NCBI GenBank assembly: GCA_016618085.1
Contig: JABLTG010000007.1
Location: 1-64,000, forward strand
Length of the DNA: 64,000 bases
DNA from: Neovahlkampfia damariscottae
Taxonomy: Eukaryota; Heterolobosea; Selenaionea; Neovahlkampfiida; Neovahlkampfiidae
Direction of reading: 5' to 3'
The position numbers and the translations under genes are program-made. Positions 33,396-44,337 of the stretch are shown here, piece by piece (position 1 is the first letter of the stretch; every line of letters starts with the position of its first letter). The notes under the pieces were generated by a model. It had not been told where the DNA came from. It did not search any database and worked only from the letters and a program-made list of their open reading frames with translations.

Positions 33396-35066
33396 TTATT
33401 TTAAGTCTTCATGAGAATGTTCAGAATTTGATCTAAATGATGGATATTGTTTTTTTCTATGTTGTTGTGGTGGACCTAATTCTTCTTCAGCAAGACCTAA
33501 AAACTATGTTAAAAGATCTAAAATTACTCTTAAATTTAAATAGACCAAATAAACTACTTGATTTCTTTTCCATACTATGATGACTATTTGTTGGTGATTT
33601 CTCTTTTTTTGAATGTTTAGATGTATTATCATTTTCAATATTTTGATTTAAATATTGTGTTGAACCTTCTATATGATAATATTTAACAGTTTTATCATTT
33701 ATATATTTATTCCATTCTTCTTTTGAATCATCAAACCATTTTTGTTTCTTTATTTGATTAATATCTAATCTCTTTTTTGGATCTTTTTCTAAAATACCTT
33801 TTAATAAATCAATGGCATCTTTTGAAACCATTGAATCATCATAAAGTGGTTCATTATTTAAAATTGAATCATAAATGGATGTTATATTTTCACCTTTAAA
33901 TGGTAATTCACCAAAAAGAAAACAATACTAATATTATTAATAATAAATATTTTAAAGGTTTCTCTTACTAATGTAATACCACATGCCCAAATATCACTTG
34001 TATATCCAGAATATGGTTCATCAGGTATACAACTTTCAGGTGATGCAAATGCAGGAGTACCAGCAGATACTTTTAATGTTTCTTGTTCATTTTGAAGTAT
34101 TTTTGCACTTCCAAAATCTGATATTTTTAAACAACCTTTACCATCAAGTAATAAGTTTTCAGGTTTAATATCTCTATGAACTACAAATTTTTTATGACAA
34201 TATTCAATTCCCAAAATTAAATTTATGAAAAATAATTTTGATGTTTTTTCATCCAAAGGTTTTTCAGAATTAATATCATATGCTTCACCTTTCTCCGCAT
34301 ATTCCAATACTAAATATATTTTATCCATATTTTCATCATTAATTGTTTCATATAACTTTACAACATTTGGATGTTTTAATATTTTTAAAACATTAATTTC
34401 TTCATATAATTGTTCAAGTGCATTTCTAGTTACATCTATTTTAACACTTTTTAATTTAGCTTTATTCATTTTCTTTAATGCATATGCTTTATTTGTATTT
34501 TGATGCATTGCTAAATATACTTTACCATAACTACCTTTTCCAATTAAAGATACAATTATATATCCATTTATAGTTTTATTATCATCTTCATCTCTTGATT
34601 TCTTTAATGTAATTGTACTTCTAGTTTCATTATCAGGTGCTCCATAATCTAAGAAATTCGTAAACCATTCTTTGAACTCTTTTATAATAAATATAATAAT
34701 ATAAATACCTTCAAACGATATTTCATTATCATCATTTTTATCCATATTTGATATAATTTGATTTTGATATTCATTACTTAACCATTTCTTTTTATTTTTC
34801 ATTAGAGTCTCTTTTGTAAAATATGTATATTTTCCTTTTTCAATATCTTCAGAAACTTGTTCAATAAAAATTTGAATTATATCTTTAGTTAACACTTGAA
34901 CTTCATTTCTTTGCAATAATCCATCACCTGAAGCGTCATAAGTCTTATAAATGTTTTCTAATTCTTCGTCTTTAACCTGTCCATTCTTTTCAAGATATTT
35001 TTTGATAATTTCCTATTAAAATGTTTTATATTTGAATTTTATTACTTTTCCAACTTTGTTTCCCAT
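33396..35066 (-). CDS. CaMKK-like Ser/Thr kinase with EF-hands
   Basis: Five exons (35046-35066, 34709-35012, 33969-34678, 33528-33927, 33396-33496), 511 residues. The N-terminus MGNKVGK has a glycine at position 2 and could be myristoylated. It is followed by EF-hands with good loops (DASGDGLLQRNE; DKNDDNEISFEE, the final Glu created by splicing). The kinase core has IGKGSYGKVYLA, ALKKMNK, HRDIKPENLLL, DFGSAK and GTPAFASPES. This suggests a calcium-responsive kinase upstream of SNF1/AMPK-type enzymes; that role is inferred from the family. The intron at 34679-34708 is 30 nt with no stop. Exon 5 supplies the last 34 residues (LAEEELGPPQQHRKK...). Confidence 0.86.
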
Positions 35067-35106
35067 ACTTTCAGTTTTTTAAGACGAAAAAGAAGAAAGT
35101 GATGTC

Positions 35107-35111
35107 ATTGG
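35107..35111. promoter_or_regulatory. CCAAT box, EF-hand kinase gene
   Basis: ATTGG on the plus strand, 41 bp upstream of the EF-hand kinase start. Confidence 0.5.
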
Positions 35112-35212
35112 ATAAAAAAAAACGTCAATTATTTTTTTTGGAACTGAGATTTTTTGAAATAAATTTCTAAGTCTTTTGTAATTGTTTTATATTTGAAGGT
35201 ATCAAATTTTAT

Positions 35213-35217
35213 CCAAT
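35213..35217 (+). promoter_or_regulatory. CCAAT box, coiled-coil/UVR gene
   Basis: CCAAT 43 bp before the ATG of the large coiled-coil gene. Confidence 0.5.
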
Positions 35218-35259
35218 AAAAATAATTTTCTTTTATCAAACAAGAAGTTGAATTGAAAA

Positions 35260-38200
35260 ATGTCGTCATGGTTTGGTAATATTTTTGGTGGTGGAAGAGA
35301 AGAAAAAGATTATCAACCACCTAAATTTGAAAGTAATTATCAACCTCCAGGAAGTAAAGATACAAAAAAACCTGTTTCTCAATCTGAGGGTACAAATAAA
35401 CTGGAAAATAAAAAAGAAATAAAAAAAGAAGAAGATGATATTGATGATATGTTTCAAGACATGGAAATCAAAGATGAAGAAAAAAAAAAAGAAGAAGAAT
35501 ATGATCCAAGATCAAATTATGTTCCACCTGTGAGTGTATCAAAAATAGAAATAAAACAAGAAGAAGAAGAAGTTATACATACAGAAGAAGAAGAAGAAGA
35601 AATAAAAAATATAAAACCTCAAACACCAAATACTCCTAAAACTAAACCATTAGAAACAAAACAAAAAGGTGAAGTTGATAAAAAAAGAACAGTTATTAAA
35701 AGAAGAGGTCAAACAAAAAAGAATGAATCACTTTCAAATACAATAATAAAAGTAAATAATTCAACACCTGAATTAAAGACAAATAATCAAAACTTAAAAG
35801 AGGATGAAGAAAAACCTATAAAAAGAGAAGAAGAAGAAGAAGGAAATGATATGTTAGATTTATTAGACTTTACTGGAATGCAATTCATTAAAAGATCACC
35901 AAGTTCAAATAATGACAATTCAAATAATGATATTTTAAATTCATTTTTGATTCCAAACTCATCTTCTAATGTTCAAAGTGAAAATATCCAAACTTTGAAT
36001 GATATTAGTAAAATAGAAAAAGAAGATGAATTGACAAATGAATTAGAAATAAAGAAAGAAATTGCATTAAAATTAAAAATAAAAGAAGAAGAAAAGAAAA
36101 GAAAAGAGATTGAAGAAGAAAGAAAAGAAGAAGAATTTGAAAATAAAAAAGAAGAATTAAATGAAAAAGTGAATGAACTTTTAAAAAAAGGAAAAGATAT
36201 TATAAAAGAAAAAAGAAAATTAATTTCAAAAGAGAATTTTATAAAAGAAGAAATAAAATTAAAAAAAGAAAGAATAAAAAAATTAAATGATGAAATTATA
36301 GAAGCAACTATTAATGAAGATTTTCAATTGGCTAATGAATTAAATGAAAAATTAATTGAAATTGAAAATGAAAAAGAAGAAATGAAAGAATTAAAAAATA
36401 TAAAAATAGAATTAAAAAAGATTGAAAATATGAATATTGGAAATGAAATGATTGAATTATATTTAAAGTTTATAAATGAAATTGATTTGAACTTTTTAAA
36501 GAGTAAAAGTGGTGATATAGGTGGTGATACAGGGGTTGGTGGTAGTGTTGGTAGTATTATTGATGGTAGTGATACAAGGGTTGATGGTGTTATTGATGGA
36601 GTTGGTAGTGATTCAGTGATTGGAATTATTGATGGTATTGGTGACACAAATAATAATTCAGATGAAGAAATTGAATTAAAATTTAAATATGAAAATGAAA
36701 GATTAGAATCTGAAAAGAAAAAGAATAATCGAATGAAAGAAACATTAAATGATGATTATGAAGATGTTATAAAAAGAATTGAAAAAATGAATGAAGAAAT
36801 TGAAAAACAAACAATAAATGAAAGAAAAAATAAAATTGAATTTAATGAAAATATTAAAAATTTAAATAAAGAAATTGAAGATTTAGAATTAAAATTAAAT
36901 GAAAAAAAGAAAGAATTAATAAAATTTGAAAAGAAATTAAAGACATCAGAAGAAATTATTAAAAAATCAGAAAAGAAATTTGAAAAAGAATTTAATATTT
37001 TAATTGAAGAAAGAAATGAATGTGAAGAAAAAAAAGAAAAATTTAAAAAAAGAGAAGAAAAAAATGAAGAAGAAATTAAAAAGTTTAATATTGAATTTGA
37101 ATTATTTAAAAATAAAAAATTAAAAAAATTAAATGAAATTAAAAAAATTAAATCATTTAAATTAGAATTAAATAAAAAGATTAAATATTTAAAAAAAGAA
37201 CAAAAAATTTTAAATGAAAAATTAGATTTAAAATTAATGAATGATAATACATCATTAATAGATTCAGATAATGAATTACAAAAATTAAATGAATATTTAT
37301 TAAATTTAAAAAATAAAAAAGATGATTTAAATTTAGAAATTGAAAATTTAAATTTGAATTTAAAAAGATTAAATTTAAATTTACCAAATTTAAATGAAGA
37401 AAAGAAATTAGCAATTTCAAAAAGAGATTTTAAATTAGCTCAAAAATTAACATTAGAAATTAAAGAAATTCAATTCACTTTAAATAAAGAAAAAGAAAAA
37501 GAAGAAGAATTAAATAAATTATTTAAACAAAAAGAAAAAGAATTTAAATTAAAACAAATTGAATTAAATGAATTTGAAAAAGAATTTAATAAAAAATTAA
37601 ATGAAGAAAATTTAAATTTATTTAAAAAATTATTAAAAAATTATTATATTTTATTATTTTATTCACACCAGAAAAATAGAAATATGATATTAAAAATTGA
37701 AATGGAATTAATTCAAGTTCAAATATTTGATTTAGAAAAGAAATTAAATTTAGATTCACAAGAAATTCAAAATATAAAAAATAAAATTGAAAAAGATGTT
37801 AAAGATGAACAAATTGTAAAAGAATTAAATAATGATGATGTTGATGATGTTGATGATGATGATGTTGTTGAAATAGAAGAAGAAGAAGAGACATCACATG
37901 TTGAAGTGATTAAAGAATTAAATGAAATAGATGAAATGATAAATGTTAAATCATTAAAGATTGAAATTGAAAATGAAGAAAATGAGTTAAAGATATTAGA
38001 AAATGAATTAAATAATGCTATTGAAAATGAAGAGTTTGAATTATGTGATGAATTGAATGTAAAAATAACAAAATTAAGTCAATCAATAAATTTGAAAAAA
38101 GAAAAATTAGAATTGTCAAAAGAAAATGAAATTGATCCAAGTTTGTTAAAGATGGAAATTGAAAATGAAGAAAAAGAATTGAAATTATTAGAAGATGAAT

Positions 38201-39060
38201 TAAATAATGCTATAGAAAATGAAGAATTTGAATTATGTGATGAATTGAATGTAAAAATAACAAAATTAAGTCAATCAATAAATTTGAAAAAAGAAAAACT
38301 GGAAAGATTTGAAAGTGATAATGAAGAAAGTGATAATGAAATAGATTCTACTTTAAACTCAAAAGAAAATGATATGAATGCATTAAAGATTGAAATTGAA
38401 AATGAAGAAAATGAGTTAAAGATATTAGAAAATGAATTAAATAATGCTATAGAAAATGAAGAGTTTGAATTATGTGATGAATTGAATGTGAAAATAACAA
38501 AATTAAGTCAATCAATAAATTTGAAAAAAGAAAGTCTTGAAGAAAATGATGATGAATCAGCAACTGATGTTGGAGAAGAAGAAGAAGAAAACAAAGAAAT
38601 GGATGACGATATTGAAGAACCAAGTCAATTTAATTTTATTGAAGAAAATGATGAACAATCTCAAGAAATTGAAAAAGAGGAAACACCAATGAATGATGAA
38701 AAAAGTCAATTTGATTTTATTGAAGAAAATGATGATAAATCAGCACTTGATATTGAAGAAGAAAAAAACAAAGAAATGGATGAAAACATTGAAGAACCAA
38801 GTCAATTTAATTTTATTGAAGAAAAAAAAGATGAAGAAATGAACACTGAAAATGATGATTCAGTTCAAGAGGAAGAAAAAGAAGAAAAAAGTGAGTTCAA
38901 CTTTATTTCAGGTGAAGAAACACCATCAGAAGAAATTGAAGAACCAAGTCAATTTAATTTCATTGAAGAAGACAACAATGAACAAAAAACTATTGAAGAA
39001 AAAACAAATGAAGTCAATGAAGAAGAAAAAAGTCAATTCAATTTTATAGATGAAGAATGA
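35260..39060 (+). CDS. Large coiled-coil protein with UVR-like motifs and SQFNFI repeats
   Basis: Single exon of 1,266 residues, unusual in this intron-rich window. The N-terminus (MSSWFGNIFGGG) could be a membrane-touching amphipathic helix. Two YQPP/YVPP motifs follow, then ~550 residues of Glu/Lys/Asn-rich coiled coil. Five UVR-like motifs occur, at ~residues 345-375, 715-745 and in three near-identical 52-residue modules at 899-951, 963-1015 and 1042-1094 (NAIENEEFELCDELNVKI). The last ~140 residues are acidic and carry six copies of S-[QE]-F-[ND]-F-I. UVR motifs mediate protein contacts; the SQFNFI repeats look like a linear docking motif. I recognise no named orthologue. Confidence 0.8.
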   Translation: MSSWFGNIFGGGREEKDYQPPKFESNYQPPGSKDTKKPVSQSEGTNKLENKKEIKKEEDDIDDMFQDMEIKDEEKKKEEEYDPRSNYVPPVSVSKIEIKQEEEEVIHTEEEEEEIKNIKPQTPNTPKTKPLETKQKGEVDKKRTVIKRRGQTKKNESLSNTIIKVNNSTPELKTNNQNLKEDEEKPIKREEEEEGNDMLDLLDFTGMQFIKRSPSSNNDNSNNDILNSFLIPNSSSNVQSENIQTLNDISKIEKEDELTNELEIKKEIALKLKIKEEEKKRKEIEEERKEEEFENKKEELNEKVNELLKKGKDIIKEKRKLISKENFIKEEIKLKKERIKKLNDEIIEATINEDFQLANELNEKLIEIENEKEEMKELKNIKIELKKIENMNIGNEMIELYLKFINEIDLNFLKSKSGDIGGDTGVGGSVGSIIDGSDTRVDGVIDGVGSDSVIGIIDGIGDTNNNSDEEIELKFKYENERLESEKKKNNRMKETLNDDYEDVIKRIEKMNEEIEKQTINERKNKIEFNENIKNLNKEIEDLELKLNEKKKELIKFEKKLKTSEEIIKKSEKKFEKEFNILIEERNECEEKKEKFKKREEKNEEEIKKFNIEFELFKNKKLKKLNEIKKIKSFKLELNKKIKYLKKEQKILNEKLDLKLMNDNTSLIDSDNELQKLNEYLLNLKNKKDDLNLEIENLNLNLKRLNLNLPNLNEEKKLAISKRDFKLAQKLTLEIKEIQFTLNKEKEKEEELNKLFKQKEKEFKLKQIELNEFEKEFNKKLNEENLNLFKKLLKNYYILLFYSHQKNRNMILKIEMELIQVQIFDLEKKLNLDSQEIQNIKNKIEKDVKDEQIVKELNNDDVDDVDDDDVVEIEEEEETSHVEVIKELNEIDEMINVKSLKIEIENEENELKILENELNNAIENEEFELCDELNVKITKLSQSINLKKEKLELSKENEIDPSLLKMEIENEEKELKLLEDELNNAIENEEFELCDELNVKITKLSQSINLKKEKLERFESDNEESDNEIDSTLNSKENDMNALKIEIENEENELKILENELNNAIENEEFELCDELNVKITKLSQSINLKKESLEENDDESATDVGEEEEENKEMDDDIEEPSQFNFIEENDEQSQEIEKEETPMNDEKSQFDFIEENDDKSALDIEEEKNKEMDENIEEPSQFNFIEEKKDEEMNTENDDSVQEEEKEEKSEFNFISGEETPSEEIEEPSQFNFIEEDNNEQKTIEEKTNEVNEEEKSQFNFIDEE
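37954..38541 (+). repeat. Three ~150-bp in-frame tandem repeats
   Basis: Copies at about 37954-38112, 38146-38304 and 38383-38541 are near-identical at DNA level, separated by short unique acidic spacers. Each encodes one UVR-like helical hairpin. The low divergence points to recent duplication or ongoing gene conversion. Confidence 0.85.
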
Positions 39061-39081
39061 TTCAAAATTAAAAAACTAAAT

Positions 39082-40398
39082 TTATTCTTTTTTTTGTTTT
39101 TTGTTTGATTTAGTTTCAACTTCTCCTGATTTTTTAGCGTTAGCAAGTGCAGCAAGTTCTCTTCTTTTTTTCTTTTCAATTTCTTTTTTTAATGGACCCA
39201 TGAATTTTCTTTTTTCTGAGTGAGTTTGGAATCTTCCTTTTCCGAGTTTTGATGAAGTATCGATGAATTTCAATTGGATAACTTCTTTTGCATCACGTGT
39301 AGTACCTGGTAAGATTGTTTTTCTCATTGTGATACAACGTTTTGTTGGACCTGGAACTGTACCTTTTAACATAACAAAGTCTTGTCTGACTGGACCATAA
39401 TTTGGGAAGGAACCCATTGGATTGATACCTTTTTCTGTAACATCAAATTCAGTTTTTCCTGCTAATCTTCCTTCTTCTGTTTTGATATTTTTTCCAATCA
39501 TGTAGATTTTTTTGTTCCAACATGTTCTTTTTTGTGAACCATGTTGACCACCTCTAGCAACAGTATATCTAATTCTAGATGGATGCCATGATCCAATACA
39601 AGCAACTTTTCTTAAACCTCTGTGAGTTTTTCTTGGAAGTTTTTTAACACCCCATCTTTTAATAACACCTGTGAAACCATGACCTTTATCAATAGCAATA
39701 ACATCAATTAATTCGTCTTTTGAAAAAACTTTGTCAACTGGTAAATATTTTTCCATCATTGAACGTGCAAAAGTTAATTTTTCTGATACTGATTTTCCTC
39801 CGTTAACTTGAATTTCGATAACGTGTGATTTCTTTTGTCCAAGGTTTAATTTTGTGATTTGTGTATGAGCAATAACTCTGATAACTGAACAAACTTTTTC
39901 CATTTTTTCAAATGCTTTCTTTCTATCTTCTCTTCCTTTTTTTGTTGTGAAGTTTTTAGCATATTGAGTATAAGCTTTATGTTTAGATCTATACCATGTT
40001 TTGTGGAATCTTCTTCTGCATTCTTCGCTTAAATGTTGAGCGAAAACAGTTGAACATGTACGGAGACCAAATGGAGTTTCCATATATCCAACAATACCTA
40101 CAACAACCATAGGTGGTGTTTCTAAAATTGTTACACCTTCAACAACTTCTTTTTTATTTAATTTTGAACCTGGTTTATCAACATCTCTAACAATGTGAGT
40201 CATTCCAACTTTATAACCAATAAATGCTGTTAAATGTGGTTTAGTAGCATTGTTGTCTTTTGGGAAACTTCTGATTTTTCCTCTATGATGCGCACATCTT
40301 TTTCTTGGTAAAAATCCGAGAGAACCGTGTCTTGGATGTTCAAATTTTCTGTGACTCACTGATAAAAAAGTTAGTTCACACTTCACTTTGTGCTTACT
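39082..40398 (-). CDS. RPL3: Cytosolic ribosomal protein uL3
   Basis: Two exons (40398 and 39082-40358), 425 residues. The intron at 40359-40397 splits the start codon: A is the last base of exon 1 and TG opens exon 2. Only this join gives the canonical start [20 protein letters not shown]. Internal landmarks match uL3: [34 protein letters not shown] and [16 protein letters not shown], including the W-finger region near the peptidyl transferase centre and the histidine in [13 protein letters not shown]. Codon use is richer in GC than neighbours, as expected for a highly expressed gene. The C-terminal tail is lysine-rich. Confidence 0.97.
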   Translation of the reverse strand, partial: SKHKVKCELTFLSVSHRKFEHPRHGSLGFLPRKRCAHHRGKIRSFPKDNNATKPHLTAFIGYKVGMTHIVRDVDKPGSKLNKKEVVEGVTILETPPMVVVGIVGYMETPFGLRTCSTVFAQHLSEECRRRFHKTWYRSKHKAYTQYAKNFTTKKGREDRKKAFEKMEKVCSVIRVIAHTQITKLNLGQKKSHVIEIQVNGGKSVSEKLTFARSMMEKYLPVDKVFSKDELIDVIAIDKGHGFTGVIKRWGVKKLPRKTHRGLRKVACIGSWHPSRIRYTVARGGQHGSQKRTCWNKKIYMIGKNIKTEEGRLAGKTEFDVTEKGINPMGSFPNYGPVRQDFVMLKGTVPGPTKRCITMRKTILPGTTRDAKEVIQLKFIDTSSKLGKGRFQTHSEKRKFMGPLKKEIEKKKRRELAALANAKKSGEVETKSNKKQKKE

Positions 40399-40418
40399 TT
40401 CTGTTTTCTATAAATTTG

Positions 40419-40480
40419 ATTGGCCGAAAAATAAAAGAAGCTGATTGGTTTTAAAGTGGAGATACTTTTTAACAGCCAAT
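40419..40480. promoter_or_regulatory. CCAAT cluster, uL3 promoter
   Basis: ATTGG at 40419-40423 (21 bp upstream of the split uL3 start), ATTGG at 40444-40448 and CCAAT at 40476-40480. Three boxes for a gene expected to be strongly transcribed. Confidence 0.55.
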
Positions 40481-40613
40481 CAAATTACTTCCAAATAAAA
40501 AATGATTGTTCAAAATTTGCAAAAACAACAGAAAATCTTTATTATTTCCATGTGCAGTTTTTTTTGTATCTCATTTTTTAGTTTATTGGAGGAAAATTAT
40601 ACAATTGTTTAAA

Positions 40614-40618
40614 CCAAT
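40614..40618 (+). promoter_or_regulatory. CCAAT box, BRCT gene
   Basis: CCAATCAAATT 26 bp before the BRCT-protein ATG. Confidence 0.55.
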
Positions 40619-40643
40619 CAAATTATTTCTCTCCAAACACTTC

Positions 40644-42504
40644 ATGTTTTCTGGTGAAAATTTTGAATTAAAGATTTCCAATACAAAATTGAAGCACATT
40701 GTAACACAAAAAACAATTAATATCCATAGGTTTCGGAATTGATTCAAAATTATGGAGGGGTAGTGAAAAATAATTCAGATTATATCATTAGTGACCAATT
40801 TTCCGAAGAAAAAGATTCATTTCAAATAAAATACATTTATGATTGTATAAAAGAAGATAAGAAATTGAAAATAGAGCCATACAAAAATATTGAACCAGTT
40901 TTTTCTGAACTTAAATTCTCTGCTTGTTCGTCGTTTTCAATAGAAGAAATAGAAAAACTTATTTCATTGATAGAATATTATGGTGGTGAGTATATTGGAA
41001 CTGAAAATAAAAGTGCTGATTATATTATTTGGTAGACAAAACAAATTGTTAAATGTTTGAACAATAGTTACGAAGACGAAAATTTAGATAATTTTAAAGA
41101 TAATAGATTAGTACATTATCAATTTATAAATGATTGCATAAAATATCAAAAGTTGTTAAATTTTGATGAATATAAACCACCAAAACCGTTATCAAATTTT
41201 AAAACCTTTTTCAAGAATCTCAAATTTTATATTACAGGTTATTTACCTGAAATAAAGAATCAATTAGAAGATAATATCAAATATTTAGGAGGTATAGTTG
41301 AATCCAAATATTCAAAGAATATTACACATTTTGTTTGTTTATTTCAAAATTGTGAACATTATGATGAAGCAAAAAATCAAAAATCAATTAAAATTATAAC
41401 TGGTAAGAAAATATTAAAAGAATATTAAAGAGAATAAGGAAATTATATTGATTATTGTATTCAAGAAAAGAAAATTTTAAATATTGATTCTAATCCAATA
41501 TTCAAACCATTGAAAAAGAAATCAATTGAAGAAATGAAAAAGTATTCAATTTCAACAAGTGGATTCAGTGGAATTGAAAAAAATAATTTAATTTTTTTTA
41601 TAAGAGCTGCAGGTGCAAAATATTCATCAAATTTTGGAAAGAATGATACACATTTAATTTGTTCAAAAAATCAAAATGGTCAAAAATTAAAAGCAGCTAA
41701 AGATTGGAAAATACCTGCTTTAACAGTTGAATGGTTAATCGAATCTATTTTAAAAGGTGAAAAACAAAATGAAAATAATTATTCATTTTTGACCAATGAA
41801 AATAAAAAAAGAAAAAATCAAGAAGTGGATGAAAAGAAAAAAAAAATTAAAAAAGAATATAATTTTCTTTTAAGTAAATCACTTTCAGGAAAGAATGGAA
41901 ATTATGTAAAAATAATTGAAAATTTGAATGGAAAATTAATTGAATCAGAATTTGATGAAAATGTTACTCATGTTATTTTTAAAAGTTGTTCGAGAACTAA
42001 AAAGTTTTTATTATCACTTGCATCAGGAAAATGGATTTTAAAACCAGGTAAGAATTAAAATGTTTCCAGTTCACTTTTAAAAGAATATTTAATAGCTTGT
42101 GAAAAATCAAAAAAATGCATTGATGAAGAGAATTATGTAAATCTATTATTAGATCTAATATACTAAAATAGGAATGGAATGGAGATGAAATTATCGAAGA
42201 TAAACATATTTGGTTAGGATGTATTCAAAAATGGAGAAAGTATTATCAAACTTATGGATATGGTCCTTTTCATAATTGGGAATGCATTTTGATTCGTCCT
42301 GCTGTTGATGAACAATTATTGAATGAAATAATTACAACAGGAGGTGGTGAAGTTGTTAAAAACTTTTCAAATAAAAAAAACAAAAAATATGTCATTGCTG
42401 ATAGGTATGAAGACAGTGAAATTAAAAATTATTCAAAAAAGAAAATACCAATTAAAAAAGGAATATTCATTTTAGACTATTTGACTTTAAAAGAAGAAGA
42501 TTAA
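40644..42504 (+). CDS. Multi-BRCT protein (TopBP1/Rtt107-like)
   Basis: Six exons (40644-40700, 40730-41031, 41068-41402, 41439-42047, 42084-42136, 42172-42504), 562 residues. Five or six BRCT-like units can be traced by their GG turn and W/C-terminal helix: IQNYGGVVKNNSDYII, IEYYGGEYIGTENKSADYII, IKYLGGIVESKYSKNITHFV, IRAAGAKYSSNFGKNDTHLIC with PALTVEWLIESI, IENLNGKLIESEFDENVTHVI, and ITTGGGEVVKNFSNKK. Tandem BRCT proteins of this type bind phosphorylated partners in replication checkpoint and repair. No enzyme domain is present. Which member (TopBP1, Rtt107/PTIP, ECT2-like) is not decidable. The intron at 42137-42171 has a textbook branch-site sequence TACTAAA. Confidence 0.83.
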
Positions 42505-42595
42505 TACTCAATTATAACTATTTAAAATATTATTTGTTCTAATAAAAATTCAAACGTCATTTGTTTTTTTTCATTTTTTTAGGAATATTAAACAA

Positions 42596-42600
42596 CCAAT
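42596..42600 (+). promoter_or_regulatory. CCAAT box, kelch gene
   Basis: CCAATCAAATTG 40 bp before the kelch-protein ATG. Confidence 0.5.
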
Positions 42601-42639
42601 CAAATTGTTTTTTACAAAACTGAGATTGACGTTGTGGAA

Positions 42640-43709
42640 ATGTCTTGGTTAGCAAAAAAAACAAATAATAAATGTCCTTCTGAGAGAAGAAGACATACAG
42701 CATTTTTATATGAAAATGATATGTATTTGTATGGTGGTGACCTCAAGCCTGTAAATAGAGATGATCATCCACTATTTTATTCAAAAAAGATATACAAATA
42801 CAGTGTAAGAGAAAATATATGGTCGGAAATTAAACAAAAACCAAATGATTTTCAGCCAGAAGGTAGATTTGCTCATACATCTGTAGTATATAAAGATTCA
42901 TTAGTAAGAAAGGTTTTTATTAAAATAATTAGATTGTTTTTGCTGGTATAATATCTGGATTATATTTAAATAATTTACTTTTTGAATATAATTTCAAAGA
43001 GAATGAATGGAAATCAATTGATTATCAAAATCATTCATCAACACCTTTATTTATGTTTGCTCATTCAGCTGTGATTTATAAAGATAAAATGATAATATAT
43101 GGAGGTGAATCTATTTCATCTTTAATTTTAAATAATATTTTGGAATATAATTTTAAAAATAATACATTTATGGATGTAACAAAAACGAAAGGAGATGTAC
43201 CATTACATGGAAGATTTGCTCATACTTCAATTGAATATAATGGTACAATGTTTATTTTTGGTGGTAAAAATGATTTTGTAGGAAGATACAATTCAATTTT
43301 AAGTTATGAAATTGATAAGAAATATTGGAAAAAAATACCAAATTTAGGTGATATTCCAAGTGGAAGAGCTGGACATTCAATGAGTTTGTTTGAAGATAAA
43401 TTTTATATATTTGGTGGATTTGATGGTGAAAATGATTTAAATGATTTATATTGTTTTGATTTAAAGTCAAATAGATGGACTTTAATTGATTTTGGTTTGA
43501 ATATGCCTCAAAATTCATCTTTTCATTCAATGATTTGTTTTAAAGAAAAGAATTCAAAATTATTATTATTTGGTGGTTTAGAAGGTTCAGATGATTCATT
43601 TAAAATGTATGATACTCTTTTTGAATATCAATTTGAAGATAAATTTACAATTGAACTTTTTAAAAAAATTAAAAACGAAAAATATTTTGATTTGATTTTT
43701 AAATTTTAA
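42640..43709 (+). CDS. Kelch-repeat propeller protein
   Basis: Two exons (42640-42903, 42933-43709), 346 residues made almost entirely of kelch blades: RRRHTAFLYENDMYLYGG, GRFAHTSVVYKDSLIVFAG, FAHSAVIYKDKMIIYGG, GRFAHTSIEYNGTMFIFGG, GRAGHSMSLFEDKFYIFGGF and a last FHSMICFKEKNSKLLLFGG. Six blades would close a propeller. No BTB, F-box or other partner domain is attached, so the role (adaptor, Rab-effector-like) is open. The stop is 5 bp from the convergent coiled-coil gene. Confidence 0.85.
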
Positions 43710-43714
43710 TAAAC

Positions 43715-44084
43715 TTATTGTTGTATATTTGAATTATTTTCTTTTATTCTTGACATACTTGTTTCTAAATATTCTAATTCATTAATGAGTACTTTAACTC
43801 TTGTATTAATATCATTTACACATTGTTTAACTCTAGGTAGTTTTTTCATTTCTTCTTCAATTAATTTAATTTCTTTTTCTTTATTTTTTATTCTTCCATC
43901 AATAATACTTAATTTTGTGTCTACTTGATTAGCTTGATTGAACACGAATTGTGAATTCTTTTCAATTGAATTCCAACAATAAGTTAATCTTAAAAAATAG
44001 TGAATCAAAATATTAAGTTTACTTTTGTATTTCAATTTCACCTATACTGCTGTAGTTATTTGTTTGTTGTGACTGTTGGTTCAT
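43715..44084 (-). CDS. Small coiled-coil protein, unknown
   Basis: Two exons (44023-44084, 43715-43988), 111 residues. It starts MNQQSQQTNNYSSIGEIE. A helical, heptad-like stretch follows (IIDGRIKNKEKEIKLIEEEM; VNDINTRVKVLINELEYLE). Size and pattern are reminiscent of small BLOC-1/BORC-type subunits, but no diagnostic motif is visible, so I do not name it. A CCAAT box sits only 4 bp upstream of the ATG, and others lie farther upstream. Confidence 0.6.
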
Positions 44085-44087
44085 TTG

Positions 44088-44175
44088 ATTGGATAAATTT
44101 GTATGATTTGTATAAAAACACCGGTCTGGTAGAATAATTTAAAATGCAATGATTGGTTGGATTTTTTTATCCAAT
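44088..44175. promoter_or_regulatory. CCAAT cluster between two divergent genes
   Basis: ATTGG at 44088-44092 and 44152-44156 and CCAAT at 44171-44175, between the coiled-coil gene and the short gene starting at 44198. Confidence 0.45.
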
Positions 44176-44197
44176 AGAAATCAAAGATGAAACCTTC

Positions 44198-44337
44198 ATG
44201 ACAAAACCTGCTCTTTCTGATGTTCCAGAAAAAAGAAAACGTAAACCAAGTGCTAAAATCTTGGAATATCAAGAAGGTATTTGATTAATTTAATATAACA
44301 ATTGAAAATTTAGCTGAAATCTCTTTTCAGTATCAAA
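44198..44337 (+). CDS. Short or truncated gene start (MTKPALSDVPEKRKRKPSAK)
   Basis: An ATG 23 bp after a CCAAT box opens a 26-codon basic segment (EKRKRKPSAKILEYQE). A good intron (44277-44313, GTATTT...TTTAG) leads to only about 12 more codons before a stop. An alternative second splice gives a few more residues. This could be a genuine tiny protein, but a normal promoter with so little coding sequence, next to a decayed patch, suggests the 5' end of a gene that lost its body. No family recognised. Confidence 0.3.

Noticed and set aside
38852-39049. Alternative-frame lysine-rich ORF within the UVR gene
   Set aside because: A frame shadow of the acidic GAA-rich repeats; the main frame is continuous with consistent codon use.
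40502-40612. 36-codon ORF (MIVQNLQKQQKIFII...) between uL3 and the BRCT gene
   Set aside because: Short, overlaps the BRCT promoter CCAAT region, no recognisable protein and no intron logic. At most an upstream ORF or 5' UTR.
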